Made by a program: the position numbers and the translations under genes. A stretch of DNA of 64,000 nucleotides from Streptomyces sp. Q6. GTDB lineage: Bacteria > Actinomycetota > Actinomycetes > Streptomycetales > Streptomycetaceae. The stretch covers positions 1,488,001-1,552,000 of the forward strand of contig NZ_CP146022.1 of assembly GCF_036967205.1 (NCBI RefSeq). The letters run 5' to 3'. Numbering within the stretch: the stretch's first letter is position 1; each line of letters starts with the position of its first letter. Positions 18,421 through 29,410 of the stretch are shown here, piece by piece. The notes below the pieces were generated by a model. It was not told the DNA's origin and made no database searches. It worked only from the letters and a program-made list of their open reading frames with translations.

Positions 18421-19148
18421 GGGGCGACCGGCTTGAGGACGTACCCGGCGCCGCGCACCGTGTGGATCATGGGTGCGCGGCCCGCGTCGATCTTCTTGCG
18501 GAGGTACGAGATGTACAGCTCGACGACATGGGCCTGGCCGCCGAAGTCGTAGGACCAGACGAGGTCGAGGAGCTGGGCCTTGCTCAGGACGCGGCGCGGG
18601 TTGCGCATCAGGCAGCGCAGCAGCTGGAACTCGGTCGGCGAGAGGTCCACCGGTTGCCCGCCCCGGATCACCTCGTGGGCGTCCTCGTCCATGGTGAGAT
18701 CGCCGACCGTGAGCAGCGCGTCGGCGGCCCGCTCCCGGGTCATGCCGGCCCGGCGCAGCAGCCCGCGCAGCCGGGCGACGAGCTCGGCCAGGGCGAACGG
18801 CTTGGTCACGTAGTCGTCGCCGCCCGCGGTGATGCCCGCGATGCGGTCCTCCACGGTGTCGCGCGCGGTCAGAAAGAGCACACAGACGTGCGGCTGGTGG
18901 GCGCGCAGGTCACGCAGCACGGACAGTCCGTCGCGGTCGGGCAGCATGATGTCGAGGACCACGGCGTCGGGCCGGAAGTCGCGGGCGGCCTCGACGGCGG
19001 CGCGGGCGGTCGGCGCGGTGCGCACCTCCCAGCCCTCGTAGCGCAGGGCACCGCTGACCACCTCGGCGAGGTCGGGCTCGTCGTCGACGACGAGGACGCG
19101 CACGGGGGATCCGTCGGGGCGGGTCAGGGCGGCGGGGCGTGGGTTCAT
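18417..19148 (-). CDS. OmpR/PhoB-family response regulator
   Basis: 243 aa from ATG 19148, with GGGGAGG four bases upstream. The receiver domain has the acidic pocket VVDDEPD, phospho-acceptor Asp in VVLDIMLPDRDG, and the Lys of VTKPFAL. The C-terminal winged helix (LSPTEFQLLRCLMRNPRRVL, HVVELYISYLRKKID) is of OmpR/PhoB type. It works with the coupled histidine kinase downstream. Direct 11-bp repeats at 19173-19240, between this gene and the divergent redox operon, have the spacing expected for tandem binding of such a regulator. Confidence 0.94.
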   Translation of the reverse strand: MNPRPAALTRPDGSPVRVLVVDDEPDLAEVVSGALRYEGWEVRTAPTARAAVEAARDFRPDAVVLDIMLPDRDGLSVLRDLRAHQPHVCVLFLTARDTVEDRIAGITAGGDDYVTKPFALAELVARLRGLLRRAGMTRERAADALLTVGDLTMDEDAHEVIRGGQPVDLSPTEFQLLRCLMRNPRRVLSKAQLLDLVWSYDFGGQAHVVELYISYLRKKIDAGRAPMIHTVRGAGYVLKPVAP

Positions 19149-19172
19149 GGCCTCCCCAGGATCTCTCGGTTT

Positions 19173-19240
19173 CCTCTGAATCACCTCTGAAGCCGCTCTC
19201 AGGTGCCGTGGTGGGGCCCCGGTTCAGAGGTCGCTCAGAA
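19173..19240. promoter_or_regulatory. Putative response-regulator boxes (11-bp-spaced direct repeats)
   Basis: CCTCTGAA at 19173-19180 and 19184-19191, then GCTCTCAG at 19195-19202, are three repeats at 11-bp spacing. The inverse TTCAGAGG (19223-19230) and GCTCAGAA (19233-19240) follow. The cluster lies between the divergent regulator and ferric-reductase genes. OmpR/PhoB regulators bind 11-bp direct repeats; binding here is inferred. Confidence 0.65.
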
Positions 19241-19287
19241 CTTGGCGCCGCACAGTGGCAGCCCGAGCCCAGCGAGGAGCCGCCGCC

Positions 19288-20658
19288 ATGGTGTCAGTGG
19301 CCCACAGCCCGCCGCCGATACGCCACCGCGCGCCCGCGGCGCCCTCCCGGCACTCGCCGGCCGTGCCGCTGCTGGCCGCGGCGTGGGCGGGCGGCATCGC
19401 GGTGTTCGCCCTGTGGTGGCACGACACCGGTTCCGTCGTCGGCGCGGCGGGCTGGCTGAACGGGGCCGGGCGGATCACCGGGCTGCTGTGCGGCTACATG
19501 TGCGCGCTGCTCGTCGCCCTGATGGCCCGGGTTCCGTGGCTGGAGCGGGGTGTGGGCAGCGACCGGACGGCCCGCTGGCACGCGTCGGCGGGGCGCTGGA
19601 CGGTCGGCCTGCTCCTCGGCCATCTCGTCCTGATCACGCTCGGGTACGCGGCGCAGGCCCGGGTCGGCCCGGTCCGTGAGTTCCTCACGATCGTCCTGGA
19701 CCTGCCGGAGATGCTGAAGGGCACGCTGGGCGCGGCGATCCTGCTGGCGGTGGGGTTCGTCTCGGCGCGGGCGGTGCGCCGCCGGATGCGCTACGAGACC
19801 TGGTACTACCTGCATCTGCTCACGTACGCCGCCGTGTTCCTGGCCTTCTGGCACCAACTGGCCCTGGGCGCCGACTTCGTGGGCAGCGCGGCGGCGCGGG
19901 CGGCCTGGTACGTGCTGTACGGCGGCACGGCCGCGCTGGTGCTGTGGTTCCGGGTCCTCGTCCCCGTACGTCTCAATCTGCGGCATCGGCTGCGGGTCGA
20001 GGCCGTGGTGCGGGAGGCGCCGGGCGTGCACTCGGTGTGGCTGCGCGGGCGGGACCTGGACCGGCTCGGCGCGCAGCCGGGGCAGTTCCTGCGGTGGCGG
20101 TTCCTGACACAGGGCATGTGGGGCGCCTCGCACCCGTACTCGCTGTCGGCCGTGCCGCGGGACGACCTGCTGCGGATCACGGTGAAGACGCTCGGCGACC
20201 ACAGCGCGGCGGTCGCCTCGCTCGGGCGCGGCACCCGGGTGTGGGCCGAGGGCCCGTACGGGGCGCTGACCGCGGGGCGGCGGCGTCGGCGCAAGGTGCT
20301 GCTGCTCGCGGGCGGCACGGGCATCACGCCGCTGCGCACCCTCTTCGAGACGCTGCGCGCCGCGCCGGGCGAGCTCACGCTCTTCTACCGGGCGCGTACC
20401 GCCGAGGAGTTGGCGCTGCGCCAGGAGGTGGAGGCCATAGCCGCGCGGCGCGGCGCCCGGCTGGTGTACGCGCTCAACGCCCCGGACGGGACCCGGACCC
20501 CGATCACCGCCGACGGGCTGCGCTGGACGCTGCCCGACATCGCCGAGCACGACGTGTTCCTCTGCGGGCCGCCGGGGCTGACCGACGCCGCGTACGACGC
20601 CCTGCGGGCGGCGGGTGTGCCCGCGTCCCGTATCCACCACGAGTCCTTCGAACTGTGA
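19288..20658 (+). CDS. Ferric reductase-like transmembrane oxidoreductase (FNR type)
   Basis: A 456-aa membrane oxidoreductase. The N-terminal half has about six hydrophobic helices with the ferric-reductase heme-binding arrangement (LLLGHLVLITLGY, YETWYYLHLLTYAAVFLAFWH). The C-terminal half is an FAD/NAD(P)H module: HPYSLSAVP (FAD), LLLAGGTGITPLRTLF (NADPH), and CGPPGL near the end. It probably passes electrons from cytosolic NAD(P)H across the membrane to the flavoprotein encoded next. The start is ATG 19288 after GAGGAG. The next gene begins within 10 bp. Expression is likely controlled by the divergent two-component system. Confidence 0.9.
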   Translation: MVSVAHSPPPIRHRAPAAPSRHSPAVPLLAAAWAGGIAVFALWWHDTGSVVGAAGWLNGAGRITGLLCGYMCALLVALMARVPWLERGVGSDRTARWHASAGRWTVGLLLGHLVLITLGYAAQARVGPVREFLTIVLDLPEMLKGTLGAAILLAVGFVSARAVRRRMRYETWYYLHLLTYAAVFLAFWHQLALGADFVGSAAARAAWYVLYGGTAALVLWFRVLVPVRLNLRHRLRVEAVVREAPGVHSVWLRGRDLDRLGAQPGQFLRWRFLTQGMWGASHPYSLSAVPRDDLLRITVKTLGDHSAAVASLGRGTRVWAEGPYGALTAGRRRRRKVLLLAGGTGITPLRTLFETLRAAPGELTLFYRARTAEELALRQEVEAIAARRGARLVYALNAPDGTRTPITADGLRWTLPDIAEHDVFLCGPPGLTDAAYDALRAAGVPASRIHHESFEL

Positions 20659-20666
20659 GCCGCGCC

Positions 20667-21134
20667 ATGAAGTCTCACGCCCTCCGTCGCACCGTCCTGA
20701 CCTGCGCCGCGACCGTCACCGTGCCGGTCCTCGCCCTGGCGCTCAAACCGCACACCGCGCCGTCCGGGGCCGTCGGCTCCGGGGCCGTCCCCGCGCCGTC
20801 CGCGAGTCCGTCCGGGAGTTCGTCGGCCGGTGGCGGCTCCTCGTCCGGCACGTCGACGTCCCGGACCGTCACCGGAGACGTGGTGCAGACCCGGTACGGG
20901 CCGATGCAGGTCGAGATCACGCTGGAGGGCTCGAAGATCACGGCGGCGCGGGCGGTGCAGTCACCATCCGGCGATCCGCGCAGTCAGCAGATCAACGCCT
21001 CGGCGGTGCCGACCCTCGTCCAGGAGACCCTCGACGCGCAGAGCGCGCGGCTCGACTCGGTGTCGGGCGCGACGTTCACGAGCGAGGGCTACATGTCGTC
21101 CTTGCAGAGCGCGCTGGACCAGGCCCATGGCTGA
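20667..21134 (+). CDS. FMN-binding domain protein, secreted or membrane-anchored
   Basis: 155 aa: an N-terminal hydrophobic signal or anchor (LTCAATVTVPVLALAL), a Ser/Gly-rich linker, then an FMN_bind domain ending in DSVSGATFTSEGY. In RnfG/NqrC-like proteins the Thr of SGAT-type motifs receives a covalent FMN from ApbE, and an apbE gene follows directly. It likely accepts electrons from the ferric-reductase-like protein outside the membrane. The start may be ATG 20667 or GTG 20655, which overlaps the upstream stop (GTGA) and adds four residues. Its 3' end overlaps apbE by 8 bp. Confidence 0.88.
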   Translation: MKSHALRRTVLTCAATVTVPVLALALKPHTAPSGAVGSGAVPAPSASPSGSSSAGGGSSSGTSTSRTVTGDVVQTRYGPMQVEITLEGSKITAARAVQSPSGDPRSQQINASAVPTLVQETLDAQSARLDSVSGATFTSEGYMSSLQSALDQAHG

Positions 21135-21894
21135 GACGCCGGAGCCGCACCGCACCGTGCACACGATGGGCACGGTGTTCTCGCTCACGACCCGGGGGCG
21201 CCCGACTCCCGCCGTCCGTGCGGCGTTCGACGCCGCCGAACGACTGCTGCACCACACCGACCGGGTCTTCTCGCCATTCCGTCCGGACAGCGCGATCAGC
21301 CTGCTCGCGCGGGGCGGCACCGTGCCCGGGGCCTGGCGTGCCGAGGTCGACGAGGTGCTCGGCCTGTGCGCGCGGGCCGAGGCCCGCAGCGGTGGCGCGT
21401 TCACCGTCGGGTACGGGTCCGGGCTCGATCCGAGCGGTCTCGTGAAGGGGTGGGCCGTCGAGCGTGCTGCGGGGCTGCTGCGGGACGCGGGCGCCACCGA
21501 CGTGTGTGTGAACGGCGGCGGCGACATCCAGCTCCACGGCGGTCCCTGGCGGGTGGGGATCGCGCACCCGCTGCTGCCGGGCAAGGTCGCGGCGGTCGTC
21601 ACCTCGCCCGCGGGACCGCTGGCGGTGGCCACGTCGGGCACCGCCGAGCGGGGCTGTCACATCGTCGATCCCCGTACGGGGGCGCCGCCGGTCGGCGCCC
21701 CGGCCTCCCTGACGGTGGTGTGCGCGAGCCTGACGGAGGCCGACACCTTGGCAACAGCCGCGTACGCCAAGGGAGTCGAGGCGCAGGGCTGGCTGGCGAC
21801 ACTGGCGGACGTCTCGGCGTTCGCGGTGGCGACGGACGGGACGACGTGGGCGACCGGCGGCTTGGCCGGCACCTCCCCGACCAAACCCGTGTAG
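21127..21894 (+). CDS. apbE: FAD:protein FMN transferase (ApbE family)
   Basis: 255 aa. ApbE splits FAD and attaches FMN to a Thr or Ser of target flavoproteins. Motifs: DRVFSPFRPDSAIS, GLDPSGLVKGWAVERAA, VCVNGGGDI, and the Mg-binding/FAD region VATSGTAERGCHIVDP near residue 180. No signal peptide is evident from the ATG at 21127, so the protein seems to lack the usual export signal; an upstream in-frame start was not seen. The substrate is almost certainly the FMN-binding protein encoded just upstream, whose reading frame it overlaps. Confidence 0.92.
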   Translation: MAETPEPHRTVHTMGTVFSLTTRGRPTPAVRAAFDAAERLLHHTDRVFSPFRPDSAISLLARGGTVPGAWRAEVDEVLGLCARAEARSGGAFTVGYGSGLDPSGLVKGWAVERAAGLLRDAGATDVCVNGGGDIQLHGGPWRVGIAHPLLPGKVAAVVTSPAGPLAVATSGTAERGCHIVDPRTGAPPVGAPASLTVVCASLTEADTLATAAYAKGVEAQGWLATLADVSAFAVATDGTTWATGGLAGTSPTKPV

Positions 21895-21951
21895 CGACCA
21901 CATATCGAGACGCGGTTGCACGGGCGCCCGGCCGCGGCGTTGCATCGCCCG

Positions 21952-22980
21952 GTGCACAGCGAAACCGAACAGCCGACCACACCTTCCCCCACGCCCTCGG
22001 CGCCCTCGGCGTCTCCCCCGGCTTCCCCTGAGGGGACGGGCGCGGCCGCCGACCGTGCGGCGCGGCTCGCCGTCACCGTCTTCCCCGTACTCGTCCTCGT
22101 CGCGGGCGCCTGGGGCCTCGCCGCGCCCGGCACCTTCGCCGGGTGGGGCACCAACGTGCCCTATCTCCTGGGCGTGGTCATGTTCTGCATGGGCCTGACC
22201 ATGACGCTCGACGACTTCAAGGGGGTCGCGCGACGCCCCTGGGCCGTCGGTCTGGGGCTCGTCGCGCACTACGTGATCATGCCGGGGCTCGGCTGGGCCA
22301 TCGCCCACGCCCTGGGCCTGTCCCCGCAGTTGGCGGCCGGCGTCATCCTCGTCGGCTGTGCGCCGAGCGGCACCGCGTCCAATGTCGTGACGTTCCTGGC
22401 GCGCGGCGACGTCGCCCTGTCGGTCTCCGTCGCGACCGTCTCCACGGTCCTCGCGCCGCTGATCACGCCGCCGCTGACGCTGCTGCTCGCGGGCGCCTAT
22501 CTGCCGGTGGACGCCGGGTCGATGATGACGGACATCCTCAAGACCGTGCTGCTGCCGGTCATCGCGGGGCTGCTCGTGCGGCTGGTGCTCGGCCGGTACG
22601 TGCACCGTCTCCTCGGGCTGCTGCCGTGGCTGTCGGCGCTGACCATCGCGGTGATCGTCGCCGTGGTGGTGGCGGGCAGCGCCGAGGCCATCAGGTCGGC
22701 GGCCGCGCTCGTGCTGCTCGCGGTGGTGCTGCACAACGGCCTCGGCCTCGCCCTGGGCTACGGCGCGGGGAAGCTGGCGCGGCTCGGCCCGCCGGCGTCG
22801 CGGGCGATGGCCTTCGAGGTCGGCATGCAGAACTCGGGGCTCGCCGCGTCGCTGGCCACGGCCCACTTCAGCCCGCTCGCGGCGCTGCCCGCCGCGGTGT
22901 TCTCGGTGTGGCACAACGTCTCGGGCGCGCTGGTCGCGGCCTGGATGTCGTACCGCGCGAAGGCCGCGGCCGAGGGCTGA
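21952..22980 (+). CDS. Bile acid:sodium symporter (BASS) family transporter
   Basis: 342 aa from GTG 21952, with about nine to ten transmembrane helices. BASS signatures: LLGVVMFCMGLTMTLDDFK, GVILVGCAPSGTASNVVTFL (crossover region) and AFEVGMQNSGLAASLA. Bacterial members move organic acids such as pantoate with Na+; the substrate is not deducible. The N-terminal ~40 residues are Pro/Ser-rich and cytoplasmic. There is no clear ribosome-binding site, so translation may be leaderless. It ends 45 bp before the convergent argR 3' end. Confidence 0.88.
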   Translation: MHSETEQPTTPSPTPSAPSASPPASPEGTGAAADRAARLAVTVFPVLVLVAGAWGLAAPGTFAGWGTNVPYLLGVVMFCMGLTMTLDDFKGVARRPWAVGLGLVAHYVIMPGLGWAIAHALGLSPQLAAGVILVGCAPSGTASNVVTFLARGDVALSVSVATVSTVLAPLITPPLTLLLAGAYLPVDAGSMMTDILKTVLLPVIAGLLVRLVLGRYVHRLLGLLPWLSALTIAVIVAVVVAGSAEAIRSAAALVLLAVVLHNGLGLALGYGAGKLARLGPPASRAMAFEVGMQNSGLAASLATAHFSPLAALPAAVFSVWHNVSGALVAAWMSYRAKAAAEG

Positions 22981-23024
22981 GCCCTTGACCGCGGCCCGGG
23001 AACCGGCCGGTCCGTCGCGATTCG

Positions 23025-23606
23025 TCAGTGATCGTTCTGGGCGAGGCGGAGCATGTGCTCCGCCAGCGCCTGGCCGCCCGCCGGGTCCCGGCTGATCAGC
23101 AGCAACGTATCGTCACCGGCGATCGTGCCGAGGATGACGTGCAGTTCGGCCTGGTCGATGGCCGAGGCGAGGAACTGGGCCGCGCCCGGCGGTGTGCGCA
23201 GCACCACCAGGTTCGCCGACGCCTCGGCGGAGATGAGCAGTTCACCGGCGAGGCGGCGCATGCGCTCCTCCTTCGCCGACTCGCCGAGCGGCGCCTGCGG
23301 GGTGCGGAAGCCGCCCTCGCTGGGCACGGCGTAGATCAACTCGCCGTTGGTGTTGCGGATCTTGACCGCGCCCAGCTCGTCCAGGTCGCGCGAGAGCGTG
23401 GCCTGCGTGACGTTGAGTCCGTCGTCGGCGAGCAGCTTCGCCAACTGGCTCTGCGAACGCACCGGTTGCCGGTTGAGGATGTCCACGATCCGGCGGTGGC
23501 GCGCGGTGCGCGTCTGGGGCACAGCAGGGCCATGAGGGTGGTGGGCGAGCGCCACGTTCCTCGCGGCCTGCTCGTCCCTCTCCGCCTTCTCCGCTTTGCT
23601 GCTCAT
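23025..23606 (-). CDS. argR: Arginine repressor
   Basis: 193 aa. The N-terminal winged helix ([33 protein letters not shown]) binds ARG boxes. The C-terminal domain ([15 protein letters not shown]) hexamerises and binds L-arginine. The N-terminus is about 35 residues longer than minimal ArgR proteins, a common feature in Streptomyces. It lies 16 bp downstream of argD as the last gene of argCJBD-R, so it is made from the operon it represses. Target sites are seen before argC (27955-27991) and argH (15511-15537). Confidence 0.97.
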   Translation of the reverse strand: MSSKAEKAERDEQAARNVALAHHPHGPAVPQTRTARHRRIVDILNRQPVRSQSQLAKLLADDGLNVTQATLSRDLDELGAVKIRNTNGELIYAVPSEGGFRTPQAPLGESAKEERMRRLAGELLISAEASANLVVLRTPPGAAQFLASAIDQAELHVILGTIAGDDTLLLISRDPAGGQALAEHMLRLAQNDH

Positions 23607-23622
23607 CGTCGTCGTCCCATCC

Positions 23623-24822
23623 TCAAGCTCGTGCTTCCCCGTCGGCCACGGCCGTGTCCAGTACGGCGGGCAGCGCCGCGAGGAACGCGTCCGCCTCGGC
23701 GTCGGTCAGGTTCAGCGGGGGCATGAGCCGGATGACGTCGGGTGCGGGCGCGTTCACCAGGAAGCCCGCGTCCTGGGCCGCCTGCTGCACCTGGGGTGCG
23801 CGCGGCCCGGTGAGCACGATACCCAGGAGGAGGCCCGCGCCCCGGACGTGGCCGACCAGCGGGTGGCCGATCGACTCGATTCCGGCCGTGAGCCGCTCGC
23901 TGATCCGCTTGGTGTTCTCCAGCAGGCCCTCGGACGCGATCGTGTCGAGGACCGCGAGGCCCGCCGCGCACGCGATCGGGTTGCCGCCGAACGTCGAGCC
24001 GTGCCGGCCGGGCTTCAGCAGCCGGGCCGCCTCGCCGAACGCGACGGTCGCGCCGAGCGGAAGACCGCCGCCGAGCCCCTTGGCGAGCGTGACGACGTCG
24101 GGCTCGATGCCCTCGTCGGCCTGGTACGCGAACCAGTGTCCGGTCCTGCCGACGCCGGTCTGCACCTCGTCGAGGACGAGCAGGGTGCCGGTGGCGCGGG
24201 TGATCTCCCGGGCTGCCTTGAGGTAGCCGGCGGGCGGCACCACCGCTCCGTTCTCGCCCTGGATCGGCTCGATGATGACGAACGCCGTCTCCTCGGTGAC
24301 CGCCGCCCGGAGCGCGTCCGCGTCCCCGTACGGGACGTGCGTGACGTCGCCCGGGAGCGGGGTGAAACCGTCCTGCTTGCCGGGCTGGCCGGTCAGGGCG
24401 AGGGCGCCCATGGTGCGGCCGTGGAAGCCCCCGGTCGTGGCGACCATGTGGCGCCTGCCGGTGAGCCTGCCGATCTTGAAGGCGCCCTCGTTGGCCTCGG
24501 CGCCCGAGTTGCAGAAGTAGACCGCGCCGTCCCGGCCGAACAGCTGGAGGAGACGCTCGGCGAGCGAGACGGGCGGCTCGGCGATGAAGAGGTTCGAGAC
24601 GTGCCCGAGGGAGGCGATCTGGGTGGAGACGGCCTCGACGATCGCCGGGTGGGCGTGGCCGAGCGCGTTGACCGCGATGCCGCCGACGAAGTCCAGGTAC
24701 TCCTTGCCGTCGGCGTCCCACAGCGTGGCCCCCGCGCCCTTGACCAGGGGCAGTCGCGGTGTGCCGTAGTTGTTCATGAGGGCGCCCTGCCAGCGCTCGG
24801 TCAACTCGTGGTTGCTGCTCAT
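23623..24822 (-). CDS. argD: Acetylornithine aminotransferase
   Basis: 399 aa, class-III PLP aminotransferase: N-acetylglutamate 5-semialdehyde plus glutamate to N-acetylornithine and 2-oxoglutarate. Motifs: [15 protein letters not shown], the [11 protein letters not shown] loop, and PLP lysine in [16 protein letters not shown]. The ATG at 24822 overlaps the argB stop (ATGA), so it is translationally coupled. Fourth gene of the arg operon. Confidence 0.97.
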   Translation of the reverse strand: MSSNHELTERWQGALMNNYGTPRLPLVKGAGATLWDADGKEYLDFVGGIAVNALGHAHPAIVEAVSTQIASLGHVSNLFIAEPPVSLAERLLQLFGRDGAVYFCNSGAEANEGAFKIGRLTGRRHMVATTGGFHGRTMGALALTGQPGKQDGFTPLPGDVTHVPYGDADALRAAVTEETAFVIIEPIQGENGAVVPPAGYLKAAREITRATGTLLVLDEVQTGVGRTGHWFAYQADEGIEPDVVTLAKGLGGGLPLGATVAFGEAARLLKPGRHGSTFGGNPIACAAGLAVLDTIASEGLLENTKRISERLTAGIESIGHPLVGHVRGAGLLLGIVLTGPRAPQVQQAAQDAGFLVNAPAPDVIRLMPPLNLTDAEADAFLAALPAVLDTAVADGEARA

Positions 24823-25759
24823 GACGTGGTGTCCCCCTCCGCGTCGGGCACGACCATCGTGCCGATGCCTTCGTCCGTGAAGATCTCCAGCAGGATCGAG
24901 TGCTGGACCCGCCCGTCGATGACGCGGGCGGTGTGCACGCCGTTGCGCACGGCGTGCAGGCAGCCCTCCATCTTGGGGACCATGCCGCTCGCCAGGTCCG
25001 GGAGCAGCTTCTCGAGTTCGGTGGCGGTGAGCCGGCTGATGACCTCGTCGGAGTTCGGCCAGTCCTCGTAGAGGCCTTCGACGTCGGTCAGCACCATCAG
25101 CGTCTCGGCGTCCAGCGCAGCAGCGAGTGCCGCAGCCGCCGTATCAGCATTGACGTTGTAGACATGGTGGTCGTCCTGGGAGCGGGCGATCGAGGAGACG
25201 ACCGGGATCCGGCCGTCGGCGAGCAGGGCCTCGATGGCGCCGGTGTCGATCTCGGTGATCTCGCCGACACGGCCGATGTCGACCAACTCGCCCTCGATGC
25301 GGGGCTGGTGCTTGGTGGCGGTGATGGTGTGCGCGTCCTCGCCGGTGAGGCCGACGGCGAGCGGACCGTGCTGGTTGAGCAGCCCGACGAGCTCGCGCTG
25401 GACCTGTCCGGCGAGCACCATCCGTACGACGTCCATGGCGTCCTCGGTGGTGACCCGCAGGCCCGCCTTGAACTCGCTGACGATGCCGTGCTTGTCGAGC
25501 GCCCTGCTGATCTGCGGGCCGCCGCCGTGCACGACGACCGGCTTGAGCCCGGCGTGGTGCAGGAACACGACGTCCTGGGCGAAGGCGGCCTTCAACTCCT
25601 CGTCGATCATGGCGTTTCCGCCGAACTTGATGACGACGGTCTTGCCGTGGTGCCGGGTCAGCCAGGGCAGCGCCTCGATGAGCGTCTGGGCCTTGGGCAG
25701 CGCGGTGTGTTTCCGCGCGGAGGCCTTCTGGTGCTCGTTCGTCTTCTCGTTCGTCTCGC

Positions 25760-25763
<4 letters not shown>
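24819..25763 (-). CDS. argB: Acetylglutamate kinase
   Basis: 314 aa, amino-acid kinase fold. Phosphorylates N-acetylglutamate, usually the arginine-feedback step. Motifs: [10 protein letters not shown] (ATP-binding Lys/Gly), [11 protein letters not shown], and [17 protein letters not shown]. An N-terminal extension of ~25 polar residues precedes the core. The start ATG 25763 overlaps the argJ stop (ATGA); the stop overlaps the argD start. Confidence 0.97.
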
Positions 25764-27991
<2,228 letters not shown>

Positions 27992-28013
27992 AAGAAGCGG
28001 CGCCCCACCGGCA

Positions 28014-28018
28014 CTCCG
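28014..28018. repeat. Left target-site duplication (CTCCG) of the Tn7-like element
   Basis: CTCCG directly abuts the left terminus and is repeated at the right terminus (44126-44130). Confidence 0.9.
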
Positions 28019-28109
28019 TGCGACCGAGATTTTTACTTGGCGGACGAGCGCAGTAGTTGGCGGATCTTGCTTCGGTAACGCTGCGTTGTTGAGACTTGGC
28101 GCTCTCGTT
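28019..28109 (+). repeat. Left transposon end with three TnsB-type binding repeats
   Basis: After the terminal inverted repeat come three same-orientation copies of a motif with core TTGGCGGA: TTACTTGGCGGACGAG (about 28033-28048), GTAGTTGGCGGATCTTG (28053-28069) and a weaker GAGACTTGGCGCTCTCG (28091-28107). Arrays of this kind are TnsB sites in Tn7-like ends. Confidence 0.85.
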
Positions 28110-28281
28110 GGCCCTTGAGCGTTGCAGCTAGCCTGTGCCTGCCTGTGACTGAGCTCGGTAGGTGGCCCTTGAGCATTCCGGTTGGCCCCGTACTGGCCGC
28201 TGGATCACCGCCGAGAGGCTTCCGGTGGGCCGCCGGGCCAGCCATGATCAAGTTCCGAGGATTCGATGGTTGGGGTGTGAC

Positions 28282-29310
28282 GTGGACTGGCGGACCGATC
28301 CGACGTTCGAGATGTGTCGGAAAGTGACGGATGGGGCGGACTTGGCCTCGTTCTCGGGGGGGCCGTTCGACGTGCGGGCGGCGGTGGCCAGTATCCTGCC
28401 CGAAACTCGACAGGCCTTGGACTTGGATGCCGTCCCGTGGGGTAACTTCCCCCATGGGTACGACGTCCGGGAGGCAGTTTCCCTCCTGCGCGCTGGCGGC
28501 GAACCGGTCGTGGATGCGACGGGTGTGCTGTGGGGCCTGTGCGCCGACGACAGCCGGGCCGCCGCCGCCCTCGCCGTGCCGTTCCTCACTCCCCTCGCCA
28601 TCAACGCCCACCACCCACACCGCACCGCCGCCCTCGCAGTCCTCTCCGGCCCCGCCCGTGCCAGACACCACGGCGTCGCCTCTCGCGAGGAATTCCTCCT
28701 CCACCGCAACGATCCCCAGCGCCACGCCCCCGATACCCACGACGACTACGGCTACGAGGTGACCGGCTACCCGGCCGGCTGGTCGGTGGCCGCCGCCCGA
28801 GCCGCGATCACCACCGCCACCACCGCGCTCCTGCCCCTTCTTGGAGACTCCGACCCCACCGTCCGCGTCGACGCCGCCTACGTCCTGGCGACCGCCGCCG
28901 ACCCCGCCCACACCATCCGAACTGCCTTGGCCAACGGATTCGCCACCGAAGGCGACGCCATGGTCCGCGCCGCCCTGCTCCTGGCCGCCGCCGAGATCAC
29001 CCGGGCCCACCCGTACCCGCCGACTGTCAGGTGGCTGCGCGAACGGTGGCACGACCGAGCGGAGGCCCCCGAAGTCCGTCTGTCGGCGGCGGTCGGCTGG
29101 CTCTGCCTCACCGACCAATCCGCACCGGAGGAACTCCGCCGGGCCGTCGACACCCTCGCCGACAACGAGCGCGCACACGCCATGGAGGCCCTGCCGTGGA
29201 TGAGCGCCGCCTCGGGCACTAACGAACCAGGACTCCTGCGCTGCAGACGCTGCATGCTCCACCCAGAAGAACCTGACCCGGAAAAGGTCCTCTGGGACTC
29301 TCTGTTCTGA
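28282..29310 (+). CDS. Unknown cargo protein, HEAT-repeat-like
   Basis: 342 aa from GTG 28282 (GTGGACTGGCGG); earlier in-frame codons run into the transposon end and look non-coding. The middle has helical repeats with the HEAT pattern (LLPLLGDSDPTVRVDAAYVL, AMVRAALLLAAAEI, EVRLSAAVGWLCL), suggesting an alpha-solenoid of roughly four or five units used for protein binding. The C-terminus has a CRRCMLHPEEPDPEK segment. No catalytic motif. It is the first gene inside the left end of the Tn7-like element, so it is cargo; whether it belongs with the next two genes is unknown. Confidence 0.7.
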   Translation: MDWRTDPTFEMCRKVTDGADLASFSGGPFDVRAAVASILPETRQALDLDAVPWGNFPHGYDVREAVSLLRAGGEPVVDATGVLWGLCADDSRAAAALAVPFLTPLAINAHHPHRTAALAVLSGPARARHHGVASREEFLLHRNDPQRHAPDTHDDYGYEVTGYPAGWSVAAARAAITTATTALLPLLGDSDPTVRVDAAYVLATAADPAHTIRTALANGFATEGDAMVRAALLLAAAEITRAHPYPPTVRWLRERWHDRAEAPEVRLSAAVGWLCLTDQSAPEELRRAVDTLADNERAHAMEALPWMSAASGTNEPGLLRCRRCMLHPEEPDPEKVLWDSLF

Positions 29311-29410
29311 GCAACCGGTCGGCCAACTACCGTGCTCGGCCCGACTACCCGACTCGGGCGCCCACCGCCCCGGCTCTTGAGGTTCCTGAGCTGGGCGTTA
29401 GCCTCAGCGG

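Noticed and set aside
21076-22914. Long minus-strand frame opposite apbE and the BASS transporter
   Set aside because: Arg/Gly/His-rich with no domain; both plus-strand genes have clear family motifs.
28014-28018. tRNA or tmRNA attachment site for the element
   Set aside because: No tRNA-like sequence is seen at either end; the 5-bp duplication and TnsABC genes indicate transposition, not integrase-type insertion.
28033-29262. Minus-strand open frame opposite the HEAT-like cargo gene
   Set aside because: Runs into the transposon terminus, Gly-rich composition, no ribosome-binding site; the plus frame has helical repeats and better codon use.
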